From Dehalococcoidales bacterium (GTDB lineage: Bacteria > Chloroflexota > Dehalococcoidia > Dehalococcoidales > RBG-16-60-22): a stretch of DNA of 5,812 nucleotides. The DNA lies in the NCBI GenBank assembly GCA_026416775.1, contig JAOAEN010000090.1, positions 1-5,812 on the forward strand, in the 5' to 3' direction. How positions within the stretch are numbered: position 1 is the first letter of the stretch; the number at the start of each line of letters is the position of its first letter. The notes beneath the pieces were generated by a model. It was not told where the DNA came from. It saw only the letters and a program-made list of their open reading frames with translations, and did not search any database. Shown here piece by piece: positions 1 through 5,812 of this stretch. Position numbers and translations under genes: made by a program.

Positions 1-154
1 GCATGAGGATAGTAGTGGTCTTCCCGGCACCGTTGGGACCGAGCAGCCCGAAGACCTCGTTTTCCCTCACCTCAAAGGTGAGGTGGTCAACGACAACGGC
101 ATCACCGTATTTTTTGGTCAGGTCTCTGGTTACAATTGCCAGTCTATCCGTCAT
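1..154 (-). CDS. ABC transporter ATP-binding protein, N-terminal part (cut by window edge)
   Basis: This is the first 51 codons of an ABC transporter ATPase; the rest lies beyond the left edge. It would hydrolyse ATP at the cytoplasmic face of the membrane to drive a transporter. The Walker A motif GPNGAGKT is at residues 39-46. The aromatic A-loop residue is Tyr16 in LTKKYGD. The stretch [14 protein letters not shown] is typical of ATPases paired with ABC-2 type permeases, but the Walker B, signature and Q-loop regions are not in view, so the subfamily and substrate stay open. The ATG lies three bases after the TAG stop of the NEW3-domain gene and has no good ribosome binding site of its own, which points to translational coupling and one operon with that gene. 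The ATPase assignment is secure; the transporter role is inferred from family and neighbour. Confidence 0.93.
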   Translation of the reverse strand, partial: MTDRLAIVTRDLTKKYGDAVVVDHLTFEVRENEVFGLLGPNGAGKTTTILM

Positions 155-157
155 GGT

Positions 158-1039
158 CTATCGCCGGCCAAACCTCATGAAGATAAAGATCAGCCCGAGC
201 ACCACAATCACGATGATGGCCACCCCGAGCCAGCCCCAGATGGAAGGGGTCTCCACCGTCACGCGGACGTCAATGCTTGAGGCATAGGCCTCCTTACCCG
301 AAGCCCTGAGGTTGATACGGTAATCACCGGCGACCGTCTTCACCGGCGGTTTGATGACGACATCAATCACCTTTGGGTCGTAAATCTCAAGGCGCTCAAT
401 CTTTTCTGGCTTGAAAGTCACTTCCCAGCCGCTGGGCTTGTCCGCGGTGAAGGTGATATTGGTAATGGCTTCAGTGCCGGTATTCGTGATCGTGATGGAA
501 TAGACGTTCTCCGCACCTGCCCGCGCTGTCATGTTATAGCGCTGGTAGGTCGGTGAAGCCGACATCGTATATTTGGCGGTCACCTTTGCCGTGAGATAGA
601 TATCTCTGGTAAGCTCACCGGAACTTGCCTGGAATTTTATCTGATATTCGCCCGGCTCGGCATAAGGCCAGGTGGGCGGGCTTATATTCAGCTTCACCGT
701 CTTCGTTGTGGTGGTGCCGTAGGTCGGCTTCTCCATGTTGATGGAGGAAATCCGCTTGGTATCATACTGCGGGGTGATGTAGGCATCCCACTTGGGTGGT
801 GCCACGACGCTCAGATCAAAGAGGCGGTCAGTCTTGCCTTCATAGACCATCTTGACGTAGAACTCAAAGCTGCCTGTCGCCACCGCCTCCAGCTTGGGAA
901 ACTCCGCAGTCAATGTCAGGTTGACGGTGGTGTTATCAGAGGTCGTCTCTTCCGCCAGAGCTACTGCGGGGAGAGAGACAAATGGTAGTACCATCGCCAG
1001 AAGCATCCAGAGGCACAGACTTAACCTGAGCATTCTCAT
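158..1039 (-). CDS. Secreted, membrane-anchored NEW3-domain protein
   Basis: A 293-residue envelope protein of unknown function. Residues 1-29 form a signal peptide: a basic start, a hydrophobic core and an ALA|EE cleavage site. Two beta-rich, immunoglobulin-like regions follow, at about 40-152 and 162-263. The second resembles the NEW3 domain (NPCBM-associated, alpha-galactosidase type), with ITNTGTEAITNITF, PSGWEV and AGDYRINL as its landmarks. Residues 268-288 form one transmembrane helix, followed by a short basic tail (RFGRR). The protein should therefore sit outside the membrane, anchored by its C terminus. No catalytic motif is visible, and a binding or accessory role is inference. It lies just ahead of an ABC ATPase gene, and such pairings suggest an exporter accessory subunit. 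An in-frame GTG lies nine bases upstream (1046-1048), but GAGGTG is spaced eight bases from the ATG at 1039 and overlaps the GTG, so the ATG is preferred. Confidence 0.82.
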   Translation of the reverse strand: MRMLRLSLCLWMLLAMVLPFVSLPAVALAEETTSDNTTVNLTLTAEFPKLEAVATGSFEFYVKMVYEGKTDRLFDLSVVAPPKWDAYITPQYDTKRISSINMEKPTYGTTTTKTVKLNISPPTWPYAEPGEYQIKFQASSGELTRDIYLTAKVTAKYTMSASPTYQRYNMTARAGAENVYSITITNTGTEAITNITFTADKPSGWEVTFKPEKIERLEIYDPKVIDVVIKPPVKTVAGDYRINLRASGKEAYASSIDVRVTVETPSIWGWLGVAIIVIVVLGLIFIFMRFGRR

Positions 1040-1047
1040 CGCGATCA

Positions 1048-1053
1048 CACCTC
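1048..1053 (-). promoter_or_regulatory. Ribosome binding site that decides the NEW3-protein start
   Basis: GAGGTG on the minus strand lies eight bases before the ATG at 1039. It overlaps the alternative GTG at 1048, so that GTG would have no usable spacing. This favours the 293-residue form over a 296-residue one. Confidence 0.65.
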
Positions 1054-1104
1054 ACAGAGCAAATTGCGTGCATTAAAGGCAAAGAACATGATTTTTGGAT
1101 TCAT

Positions 1105-1133
1105 ATTATAGCAAAACGGGCTTTCACGTTCAA
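1105..1133 (-). promoter_or_regulatory. Extended -10 sigma-70-type promoter for the NEW3/ABC unit
   Basis: On the minus strand, TTGAAC (1133-1128; four of six bases match TTGACA) is followed by a 17-base spacer and a perfect TATAAT (1110-1105). TGC directly precedes the -10 box, giving the extended form TGCTATAAT. Transcription would start near 1098, leaving a leader of about 60 bases. The promoter lies just past the etfA stop codon, so the NEW3-ABC genes can be transcribed independently of the etf genes even though no terminator is visible between them. Confidence 0.7.
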
Positions 1134-1156
1134 TATTCGGTGCATCTCCGGGCATG

Positions 1157-2155
1157 TCAGGAAGCCAGAAGCTCTTTTACCTTTGCTGTGAATGCCGGCA
1201 GCACCTTCTTCCAGTCCCCCACCACGCCGAAGCGGGCATGGCGGAAGATATTCGCCTCCCTGTCCTTGTTGATGGCGACAATGGTCCTCGCCCCCGAGCA
1301 GCCGCTCATGTGCTGGCTTGAGCCGGAGATGGCCACGGCAATGTAGAGTTCGGGAGCGATGATCTTTCCGGTAAGTCCCACCTGGGCGGTATCGGATATC
1401 CAGCCGCTATCGCACGGTGGTCGGCTGGCACCGATAGCCCCCTTCAACAGCCTCGCCAGATCTTCAAGCTGCTTGAAGCCTTCCGCGCCACCGATACCCC
1501 TGCCCCCGGCAACTACCACCGCTGCATCCTCCAGCTTGACACCGGCACTTTCGGCAAGCACCCTCCTGACGATTCTGGCGCGCACCACCGAGGGCTCAAC
1601 CTTATAGGCAGGAGTGATGACCTCGCCCTGTCTTGAGGCATTCGGCACCGCGGGCGCCATCGCCTTAGTGCGCACGGTAACAACCTGGGGATCAGTATCC
1701 GTAGAAAACACCGCAAGAGCATTACCACCGTAAACCGGCTTGGTGGCAAGCAGTCTCCCGGAAGTGTTATCTATATTGAGTTCAACGCAATCCGTCACCG
1801 CCACAGTACCAAAGCGGAAGGCAAGTCTCGGGGCTATCTCCCGACCGGTATCGGTGTGCCCCATGATGATGACCTGCGGTCTTGCCTCGGCAACAAGCTG
1901 ACCCATCAAAGCGAGATAGATATCGGGCTGGTAATCGGCAAGCTCGGGGCTGTCCATGAGGTACACCCGGTCAGCACCTGCCGCGATCGCCTGCGAGGCA
2001 AGCTGGGCAATATTGCTGCCAATTGCCACGCATGATAACCTCTGTCCCAGCGTATCGGCAAGCCTTCTTCCGGCACCCAGCCCTTCAAGGGCAATGGGCA
2101 GGAGCTTTCCCTCCCTATGTTCAAGATATACCAGTACACCCTGATTCTCTGCCAT
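1157..2155 (-). CDS. etfA: Electron transfer flavoprotein subunit alpha
   Basis: This is the FAD-binding large subunit of the soluble ETF heterodimer, which takes electrons from flavoprotein dehydrogenases and passes them on to a membrane quinone reductase or other acceptor. The 332 residues fit the family. The N-terminal half is the nucleotide-binding-like fold shared with EtfB. The C-terminal FAD domain runs from about 205 to 320, with AGGRGIGG (216-223), GASR (242-245), QVGLTGK (258-264), [11 protein letters not shown] (268-278), QH (281-282) and IVAINKD (292-298). Ser244, Arg245, Thr262 and His282 line up with flavin-contacting residues of human ETF alpha. The family signature is mostly kept, but GSSQH replaces the usual GAIQH-type sequence. 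AGGGG, six bases before the ATG, supports the start. It lies 40 bases after etfB. Whether this ETF bifurcates electrons cannot be decided here. Confidence 0.96.
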   Translation of the reverse strand: MAENQGVLVYLEHREGKLLPIALEGLGAGRRLADTLGQRLSCVAIGSNIAQLASQAIAAGADRVYLMDSPELADYQPDIYLALMGQLVAEARPQVIIMGHTDTGREIAPRLAFRFGTVAVTDCVELNIDNTSGRLLATKPVYGGNALAVFSTDTDPQVVTVRTKAMAPAVPNASRQGEVITPAYKVEPSVVRARIVRRVLAESAGVKLEDAAVVVAGGRGIGGAEGFKQLEDLARLLKGAIGASRPPCDSGWISDTAQVGLTGKIIAPELYIAVAISGSSQHMSGCSGARTIVAINKDREANIFRHARFGVVGDWKKVLPAFTAKVKELLAS

Positions 2156-2195
2156 AATTCGCCCCTATCTTACAAATGTTAAAAAGCGGTTAAAG

Positions 2196-2993
2196 CTAGA
2201 TTACTTTGGCTTCCCTGAGCTTTATCGCCAGATTGGCACCCGCCTCCTCGGGCGTCTGCCCTTCCACAAACTCACACCTGCCCTCGTAGACGGGCTGGTA
2301 AAGACGCAAGAGCTTTACCTTCCGGCCGGCACTGCCAAGCCGCGAGGCATCAAGCCCGAGATCGGTAGGCTTCCACACCAGCGGTTCCTTCTTCTTTGCC
2401 GCCATGATGCCCTTCACGGTCGGGTAACGCGGCTCACCGATCTCATTGCTTATAGTAATAACGGCAGGAAGGCCCACCTCGACCACATCGTAGCCCGCCG
2501 AGGTAACCCTCTCCACCACAAGGTTACCCGCCCCTGCCTCAAGCCGTTTTGCCAGCGTGACACAGGGAAGAGACAGAATCTCCGCAACCCCGGCACCAAC
2601 CTGCCCAGCATTGGTATCCGAAGCCTCGCGCCCGCAGAGGATGAGGTCATACTGCCCGATCTTCTTTATTGCCGCTGCTAGGGCAAGAGCGGTGCTGTAA
2701 CTATCACCCCCGTCGTAGGCTGCATCCTCAAGCAGAATAAGCTCATCGGCACCCATAGCAAGAGGCTTTTTTACCACCTCGCGGAGGAGATTTGACCCCA
2801 GACTGATAACGGTCACCTTTGCGCCCCCGGCATCCTTGAGCCTGAGCGCCGCCTCCACGGCATATTCCCCGTACGGGTCAATCACAGGATTGGCACCCCG
2901 CATCTCCGCCCGGTTCGTGGCGGGGTCAATCCTGAAACTACTCGGCGGGGCTTCAGGATCAATAACCTGTTTCACACAGACGATAATGTTCAT
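2196..2993 (-). CDS. etfB: Electron transfer flavoprotein subunit beta
   Basis: This is the small subunit of ETF. It binds AMP in classical ETFs, or a second FAD in bifurcating ones, and carries the loop that docks onto partner dehydrogenases. The start NIIVCVKQVIDPEAPP is typical of EtfB. Further landmarks, in residues of the 265-residue form, are the nucleotide-site segment CGREASDTNAGQVG (120-133), the family signature region ending in LPAVITI (175-181), and the recognition loop RYPTVKGIMAAKKK (189-202). Human ETF beta has Leu195 where this loop has Val193. A second ATG lies six bases upstream, but AGAGGA is seven bases from the ATG at 2993 and only one from the other, so the shorter form is preferred. 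It follows prmC by 52 bases and precedes etfA, the usual etfBA order. Confidence 0.96.
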   Translation of the reverse strand: MNIIVCVKQVIDPEAPPSSFRIDPATNRAEMRGANPVIDPYGEYAVEAALRLKDAGGAKVTVISLGSNLLREVVKKPLAMGADELILLEDAAYDGGDSYSTALALAAAIKKIGQYDLILCGREASDTNAGQVGAGVAEILSLPCVTLAKRLEAGAGNLVVERVTSAGYDVVEVGLPAVITISNEIGEPRYPTVKGIMAAKKKEPLVWKPTDLGLDASRLGSAGRKVKLLRLYQPVYEGRCEFVEGQTPEEAGANLAIKLREAKVI

Positions 2994-3000
2994 CTCCATG

Positions 3001-3006
3001 TCCTCT
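3001..3006 (-). promoter_or_regulatory. Ribosome binding site that decides the etfB start
   Basis: AGAGGA on the minus strand has a seven-base spacer to the ATG at 2993 but only one base to the ATG at 2999. Spacing therefore favours the downstream ATG, giving a protein that begins MNIIVCVKQV. Confidence 0.65.
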
Positions 3007-3045
3007 TGTGGGATTTGATTATGGCTTAAAAAACCCAGACTAAAT

Positions 3046-3903
3046 TTAACACCCCTGCGAAAACGCTGTCAAACGAACCATGACCACCCTTTCAATGCCG
3101 GCAAGGTCCCGGTAGAACTCCGGCTCGGCCCCGCGGAAGGCACGCCTCAAGATACCGGCCACCTCCCGGGCCTGACCTGCCCCTATTTCCAGCAGAAGGA
3201 AACCGTCCTTCCTCAGCCTGCCTGCCGCCTGCCGGCAGAGACTTCTTATCTTGTCCAGACCGTCCTTACCCCCGCACAGGCTGACAAGCGGCTCACCGGC
3301 AAGATATGCATTGCCTCTGACCTCGTCTTCCCTGACGTAGGGAAGATTGGCAACGATCATCGCCACCGGTCCTGGCAGGGCTTCAAGCAGGTCGCCGCAG
3401 AGAAAGGTGATGCGCTGTGCCACCCCGTGCCGCTCCGCATTGGTACGGGCGACTTCCAGCGCCTCCGGGGAAATATCGGTGGCATAGATGGTCGCCCCGG
3501 GCAGATGCACGGCAAGGCTCACCGCGATGGCACCGCTCCCCGTACCGATATCGGCAATTTCGCCGATGTCGTTCTCACGGGCGACTGCTATGGCTTTTTC
3601 CACGAGGAGCTCGGTCTCCGGGCGCGGGATGAGCACGCGCCGGTCAACAAGAAAATCTAGCCCGTAGAACTCGCGGTGCCCGGTGATGTAGGCGGCTGGC
3701 TCACCATGCAGGCGACGCCCAAGACACCTGTCCAGCTCCTGCCTCTGCTCGGGAGTCAGCCTGCGCTCGGGTGCCGAATAGAGTTCAGCCCGGCTCACCC
3801 CGAGCACATGACGGAGCAGGACTTCCCCTTCAAGTGCGGCCTCTTCGACAGCGCCTTCGGCTAGGATGCGGCGGGCATAAATCAGGGCTTCCTTCCAGTT
3901 CAC
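3046..3903 (-). CDS. prmC: Peptide chain release factor N5-glutamine methyltransferase
   Basis: PrmC (HemK family) uses S-adenosylmethionine to methylate the side-chain nitrogen of the glutamine in the GGQ loop of release factors, which improves termination. The 285 residues fit the family. An N-terminal helical substrate-binding domain (about 1-85) ends in [15 protein letters not shown] (67-81). The methyltransferase domain follows, with the linker IPRPETE (92-98), the SAM-binding loop DIGTGSG (118-124), acidic Asp143 at the end of the second strand, and the catalytic NLPY (186-189). The family usually has NPPY; here the second position is Leu, a conservative variant. [10 protein letters not shown] (211-220) is also typical. 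The GTG start overlaps the prfA stop in a GTGA arrangement, so translation is coupled to that of its substrate. The product ends in a cysteine (QGC). Confidence 0.96.
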   Translation of the reverse strand: MNWKEALIYARRILAEGAVEEAALEGEVLLRHVLGVSRAELYSAPERRLTPEQRQELDRCLGRRLHGEPAAYITGHREFYGLDFLVDRRVLIPRPETELLVEKAIAVARENDIGEIADIGTGSGAIAVSLAVHLPGATIYATDISPEALEVARTNAERHGVAQRITFLCGDLLEALPGPVAMIVANLPYVREDEVRGNAYLAGEPLVSLCGGKDGLDKIRSLCRQAAGRLRKDGFLLLEIGAGQAREVAGILRRAFRGAEPEFYRDLAGIERVVMVRLTAFSQGC

Positions 3904-4967
3904 ACCGCCTGTGCCTCAAGCTGCTTTGCCTGTTCGCTGGCGATCAAACGGTCAATCATCTCGTCCAGATCGCCGTCAAGAAAGCCCGGTAGGTTATGCA
4001 GGGTAAAATTGATGCGGTGGTCGGTCACCCGGTCCTGTGGGAAGTTATAGGTCCGTATCTTCTCCGCCCGCTCCGCGGTACCGACCTGCTGGCGTCTTTC
4101 CTGCGTTATCTGCTCTTCCTGCCTGCGCCGCTCGATATCAAGCAGGCGCGCCCGCAGCACGGAAAGTGCCTTGATTTTATTCTGGAGCTGGGAGCGCTCG
4201 TCCTGGCAGGTAACGACGATACCCGTGGGAAGGTGGGTCACACGGATGGCGGTGGCTACCTTGTTGACGTTCTGCCCGCCGGCACTGCTGCTGTGGAAAA
4301 CGTCAATCCGCAGGTCATCCGGGTCGATGGTGATGTCCACCTCTTCCGCCTTGGGAAGCACCGCCACCGTGGCCGTGGAGGTGTGGATCCTCCCGGATGC
4401 CTCCGTTTCCGGCACGCGCTGGACGCGGTGCACACCCCTCTCGTACTTGAGCCGGCTGAAGGCACCCTTCCCCCTGATCTCAAAGATTATCTCCTTGAAG
4501 CCGCCGACCGCGCCCTCGCTCGTGCTGATGACGTCTATCTTCCAGCCCTTGCTCTGGGCATAGCGGCTGTACATGCGGAAGAGGTCAGCCGCAAAGAGAC
4601 AGGCTTCATTACCGCCCGCCCCGGCACGGATCTCCATGATGATGTCCTTTTCATCGTTGGGGTCCTTGGGCAGGAGGGCAATCTTCAACTGCCCTTCAAG
4701 CCCGGCAAGCTCTTTCTCGAGCCGTCCGATCTCTTCTCTGACGAGTGCGTTCAGCTCCTCGTCCGCACCATCACGCATGGACCTGACTTCTTCCAGCTCC
4801 CTGCGGGTCTTCTTATAGGTGCGGTAAAGTCTGACGATATCTTCAAGTGATGCCCGTTCGCGTGCCAGTTCCTGCAATCTCACCGGATCGGTCACCACTT
4901 CCGGCAGGGCCATCGTCTTTTCCAGCTCGTCGTACCTTTTTTCAATCCTGTCAAGATGCTCAATCAT
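3900..4967 (-). CDS. prfA: Peptide chain release factor 1
   Basis: RF1 recognises UAA and UAG in the ribosomal A site and triggers release of the finished peptide. The 355 residues match the family. The N-terminal part (about 1-100) is a long helical, charged domain. The stop-codon recognition tripeptide of the PxT class is PET at 186-188, inside [17 protein letters not shown], which marks RF1; RF2 has SPF. The catalytic GGQ is at 230-232, with Gln232 the expected target of PrmC. The loop reads [11 protein letters not shown], whereas most members have SGAGGQHVN, so a normally conserved glycine is serine at 228. The start is the ATG preceded by GAGGGG with a four-base gap. The gene heads a four-gene run (prfA, prmC, etfB, etfA) and has a candidate promoter directly upstream. 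Confidence 0.97.
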   Translation of the reverse strand: MIEHLDRIEKRYDELEKTMALPEVVTDPVRLQELARERASLEDIVRLYRTYKKTRRELEEVRSMRDGADEELNALVREEIGRLEKELAGLEGQLKIALLPKDPNDEKDIIMEIRAGAGGNEACLFAADLFRMYSRYAQSKGWKIDVISTSEGAVGGFKEIIFEIRGKGAFSRLKYERGVHRVQRVPETEASGRIHTSTATVAVLPKAEEVDITIDPDDLRIDVFHSSSAGGQNVNKVATAIRVTHLPTGIVVTCQDERSQLQNKIKALSVLRARLLDIERRRQEEQITQERRQQVGTAERAEKIRTYNFPQDRVTDHRINFTLHNLPGFLDGDLDEMIDRLIASEQAKQLEAQAV

Positions 4968-4983
4968 GGCGCCCCTCAGAAAA

Positions 4984-5012
4984 ATTATAGCACAGGGAAA
5001 CTATCCGACCAA
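4984..5012 (-). promoter_or_regulatory. Extended -10 promoter for prfA
   Basis: On the minus strand, a perfect TATAAT (4989-4984) preceded by TGC forms the extended -10 TGCTATAAT. The best -35 at a 17-base spacing is TTGGTC (5012-5007), only three of six matches, so recognition would lean on the extended -10. Transcription would begin near 4977, giving a leader of only about ten bases that consists of little more than the ribosome binding site GAGGGG. That short leader is the main reason for caution. Confidence 0.5.
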
Positions 5013-5015
5013 GAC

Positions 5016-5024
5016 ATGCCACGC
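5016..5024 (+). repeat. Left copy of a 9-base direct repeat in the divergent promoter region
   Basis: ATGCCACGC occurs exactly here and again at 5064-5072. This copy sits between the two divergent -35 boxes: four bases from the prfA -35 and seven bases upstream of the synthetase -35. It is a possible regulator-binding site, by position only. Confidence 0.45.
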
Positions 5025-5030
5025 CCGCAT

Positions 5031-5060
5031 TTGACAAGCACACGTTTTTGCGACTATAAT
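5031..5060 (+). promoter_or_regulatory. Consensus sigma-70-type promoter for the acyl-CoA synthetase gene
   Basis: A perfect TTGACA (5031-5036) and a perfect TATAAT (5055-5060) are separated by 18 bases. Transcription would start near 5067, leaving an untranslated leader of about 130 bases before the synthetase ATG. A full match in both boxes predicts strong intrinsic activity, which is unusual for a catabolic gene unless a repressor holds it off. Confidence 0.8.
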
Positions 5061-5063
5061 TAA

Positions 5064-5072
5064 ATGCCACGC
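5064..5072 (+). repeat. Right copy of the 9-base direct repeat, over the predicted transcription start
   Basis: This is the second exact copy of ATGCCACGC, 48 bases from the first. It begins three bases after the -10 box and covers the predicted start site near 5067. A protein bound here would block initiation, so an operator role is plausible but inferred from position alone. Confidence 0.45.
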
Positions 5073-5181
5073 TATGGCTGACACCACTGACCGGAAACAG
5101 CTTTCACCTTTCAGTCTTTTGGTATCCCTCGGTCCAGATACTTCCTGGAGCGCTTGCGTGTCAAAAACCAATAACTAGGTC

Positions 5182-5188
5182 AAAGGAG
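5182..5188 (+). promoter_or_regulatory. Ribosome binding site of the acyl-CoA synthetase gene
   Basis: AAAGGAG, with a seven-base spacer to the ATG at 5196, is a near-ideal site. It fixes the synthetase start, since no other ATG nearby has comparable spacing. Confidence 0.8.
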
Positions 5189-5195
5189 CCGCAGG

Positions 5196-5812
5196 ATGAC
5201 GATAGTCGAGATTCTGGAAAGAAACGCCCGCCTCACCCCCAACGCCATAATGCTCATCGAGGTAACACCGAGCAAGAACCTGAGAAGGACCATCACGTGG
5301 AAGGAATTCAACGAAAGGGCCAACCGCTTCGCCAACGCCCTGATTGCCCGTGGCATCAAGAAAGGCGATGTGGTCATGCACCTGATGATGAATTCCATCA
5401 ACTGGCTTGAGGCCTACTTCGGTATCCTTAAAGCGGGTGCAATTGCGGCTCCGCTGAATTTCCGGTTCATCAGCCGGCAGATCAAGTACTGCGTTGATAT
5501 TGCCGAGCCCAAGATCATGGTCTTTGACGAGAACTTTACCGAGCGCATCATGGAAATCCGATCCCAGATGCCGACCATCAAGCATTATGTCTATGTTGGC
5601 GGTAAGCCCCCGGCGGGCATGGAAGCCTACGAGGAAGTGCTTGCCGGGTCCTCTCCCAAGCCAACCGGCGTGATGCTCAACCGCGAGGACGATGCCGGGC
5701 TTTACTTCACCTCCGGTACCACCGGTGAGCCCAAGGCAACACTCCTTGCCCACCGCAGCCTGGAACATGTGGCGGTAAACGAGAACTACTCGCACCGCGA
5801 GACACGTAAGGA
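5196..5812 (+). CDS. AMP-forming acyl-CoA synthetase, N-terminal part (cut by window edge)
   Basis: The first 205 codons of an ANL-superfamily adenylating enzyme; the rest lies beyond the right edge. Such enzymes activate a carboxylic acid with ATP to an acyl-adenylate and then transfer it to coenzyme A. Visible landmarks are the N-terminal TWKEFNERANRFANAL (34-49), typical of acyl-CoA synthetases, and the phosphate-binding P-loop-like motif TSGTTGEPK at 172-180. After PK, the usual glycine is alanine (PKAT). The acid-binding pocket and the C-terminal catalytic lysine are out of view, so the substrate (fatty, aromatic or other acid) cannot be named. The gene has its own consensus promoter and a strong ribosome binding site, and it diverges from prfA. 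Nearby etfBA would fit a role in acid catabolism. A 206-codon reading frame on the opposite strand here is a shadow. Confidence 0.93.
   Translation, partial: MTIVEILERNARLTPNAIMLIEVTPSKNLRRTITWKEFNERANRFANALIARGIKKGDVVMHLMMNSINWLEAYFGILKAGAIAAPLNFRFISRQIKYCVDIAEPKIMVFDENFTERIMEIRSQMPTIKHYVYVGGKPPAGMEAYEEVLAGSSPKPTGVMLNREDDAGLYFTSGTTGEPKATLLAHRSLEHVAVNENYSHRETRK

Noticed and set aside
1049..1156. Intrinsic terminator after etfA
   Set aside because: I found no GC-rich hairpin followed by a T run on the minus strand; the region is explained by the promoter of the NEW3/ABC unit.
3000..3045. Possible promoter or terminator between prmC and etfB (CATAAT and a run of six T on the minus strand)
   Set aside because: There is no acceptable -35 box at 16-18 bases from CATAAT, and no stable hairpin precedes the T run, only a three-base stem further upstream.
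3996..4850. A 284-codon open frame on the plus strand opposite prfA
   Set aside because: It is antisense to a clear RF1 gene with all its motifs; its predicted protein resembles no family I know, and GC-rich coding DNA commonly leaves such shadow frames open.
5133..5149. Hairpin TCCAG-7-CTGGA in the synthetase leader as a riboswitch or attenuator
   Set aside because: A five-base stem without flanking pairing or a T run is too weak, and no known riboswitch core is recognisable.
5175..5795. A 206-codon open frame on the minus strand
   Set aside because: It lies opposite the acyl-CoA synthetase, which has a strong ribosome binding site, a promoter and the TSGTTGEPK motif. The antisense frame has none of these.

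Overview
The window looks like an ordinary chromosomal stretch from a bacterium of moderately high GC. It carries seven protein genes or gene parts: six on the minus strand and one, running off the right edge, on the plus strand. There are no RNA genes, mobile elements or CRISPR arrays. The mix suggests an anaerobic or facultative environmental lineage: bacterial release factor 1, an electron transfer flavoprotein, an AMP-forming acyl-CoA synthetase, and a NEW3-type surface protein beside an ABC ATPase. Dehalococcoidia-like Chloroflexota is my best guess, but it is inferred from overall resemblance and not shown by a marker.

Layout from right to left along the minus strand. A divergent intergenic region (4968-5195) separates an acyl-CoA synthetase gene (plus strand, from 5196) from prfA (release factor 1). 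prfA overlaps prmC (the methyltransferase that modifies the release factor GGQ glutamine) by four bases. After about 50 bases come etfB and etfA, the two subunits of an electron transfer flavoprotein. All four genes read the same way with short gaps and no visible terminator, so they may form one transcript. After a 117-base gap with its own extended -10 promoter, a second unit begins. It encodes a secreted, membrane-anchored NEW3-domain protein and then, three bases later, the ATPase of an ABC transporter cut by the left edge.

How the genes fit together. PrmC methylates the glutamine in the GGQ loop of PrfA, so the overlap pairs an enzyme with its substrate. EtfB and EtfA form a heterodimer that carries electrons from flavoprotein dehydrogenases such as acyl-CoA dehydrogenases. 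The divergent acyl-CoA synthetase would activate acids that feed such dehydrogenases, which gives a plausible metabolic link across the divergent promoter region. The NEW3 protein and the ABC ATPase probably belong to one export or envelope system of unknown substrate.

The least ordinary part is the divergent intergenic region. It holds a perfect TTGACA-18-TATAAT promoter for the synthetase, an oppositely oriented extended -10 promoter for prfA, and an exact 9-base direct repeat that brackets the synthetase promoter and looks like a candidate operator. I see no clearly undescribed system.
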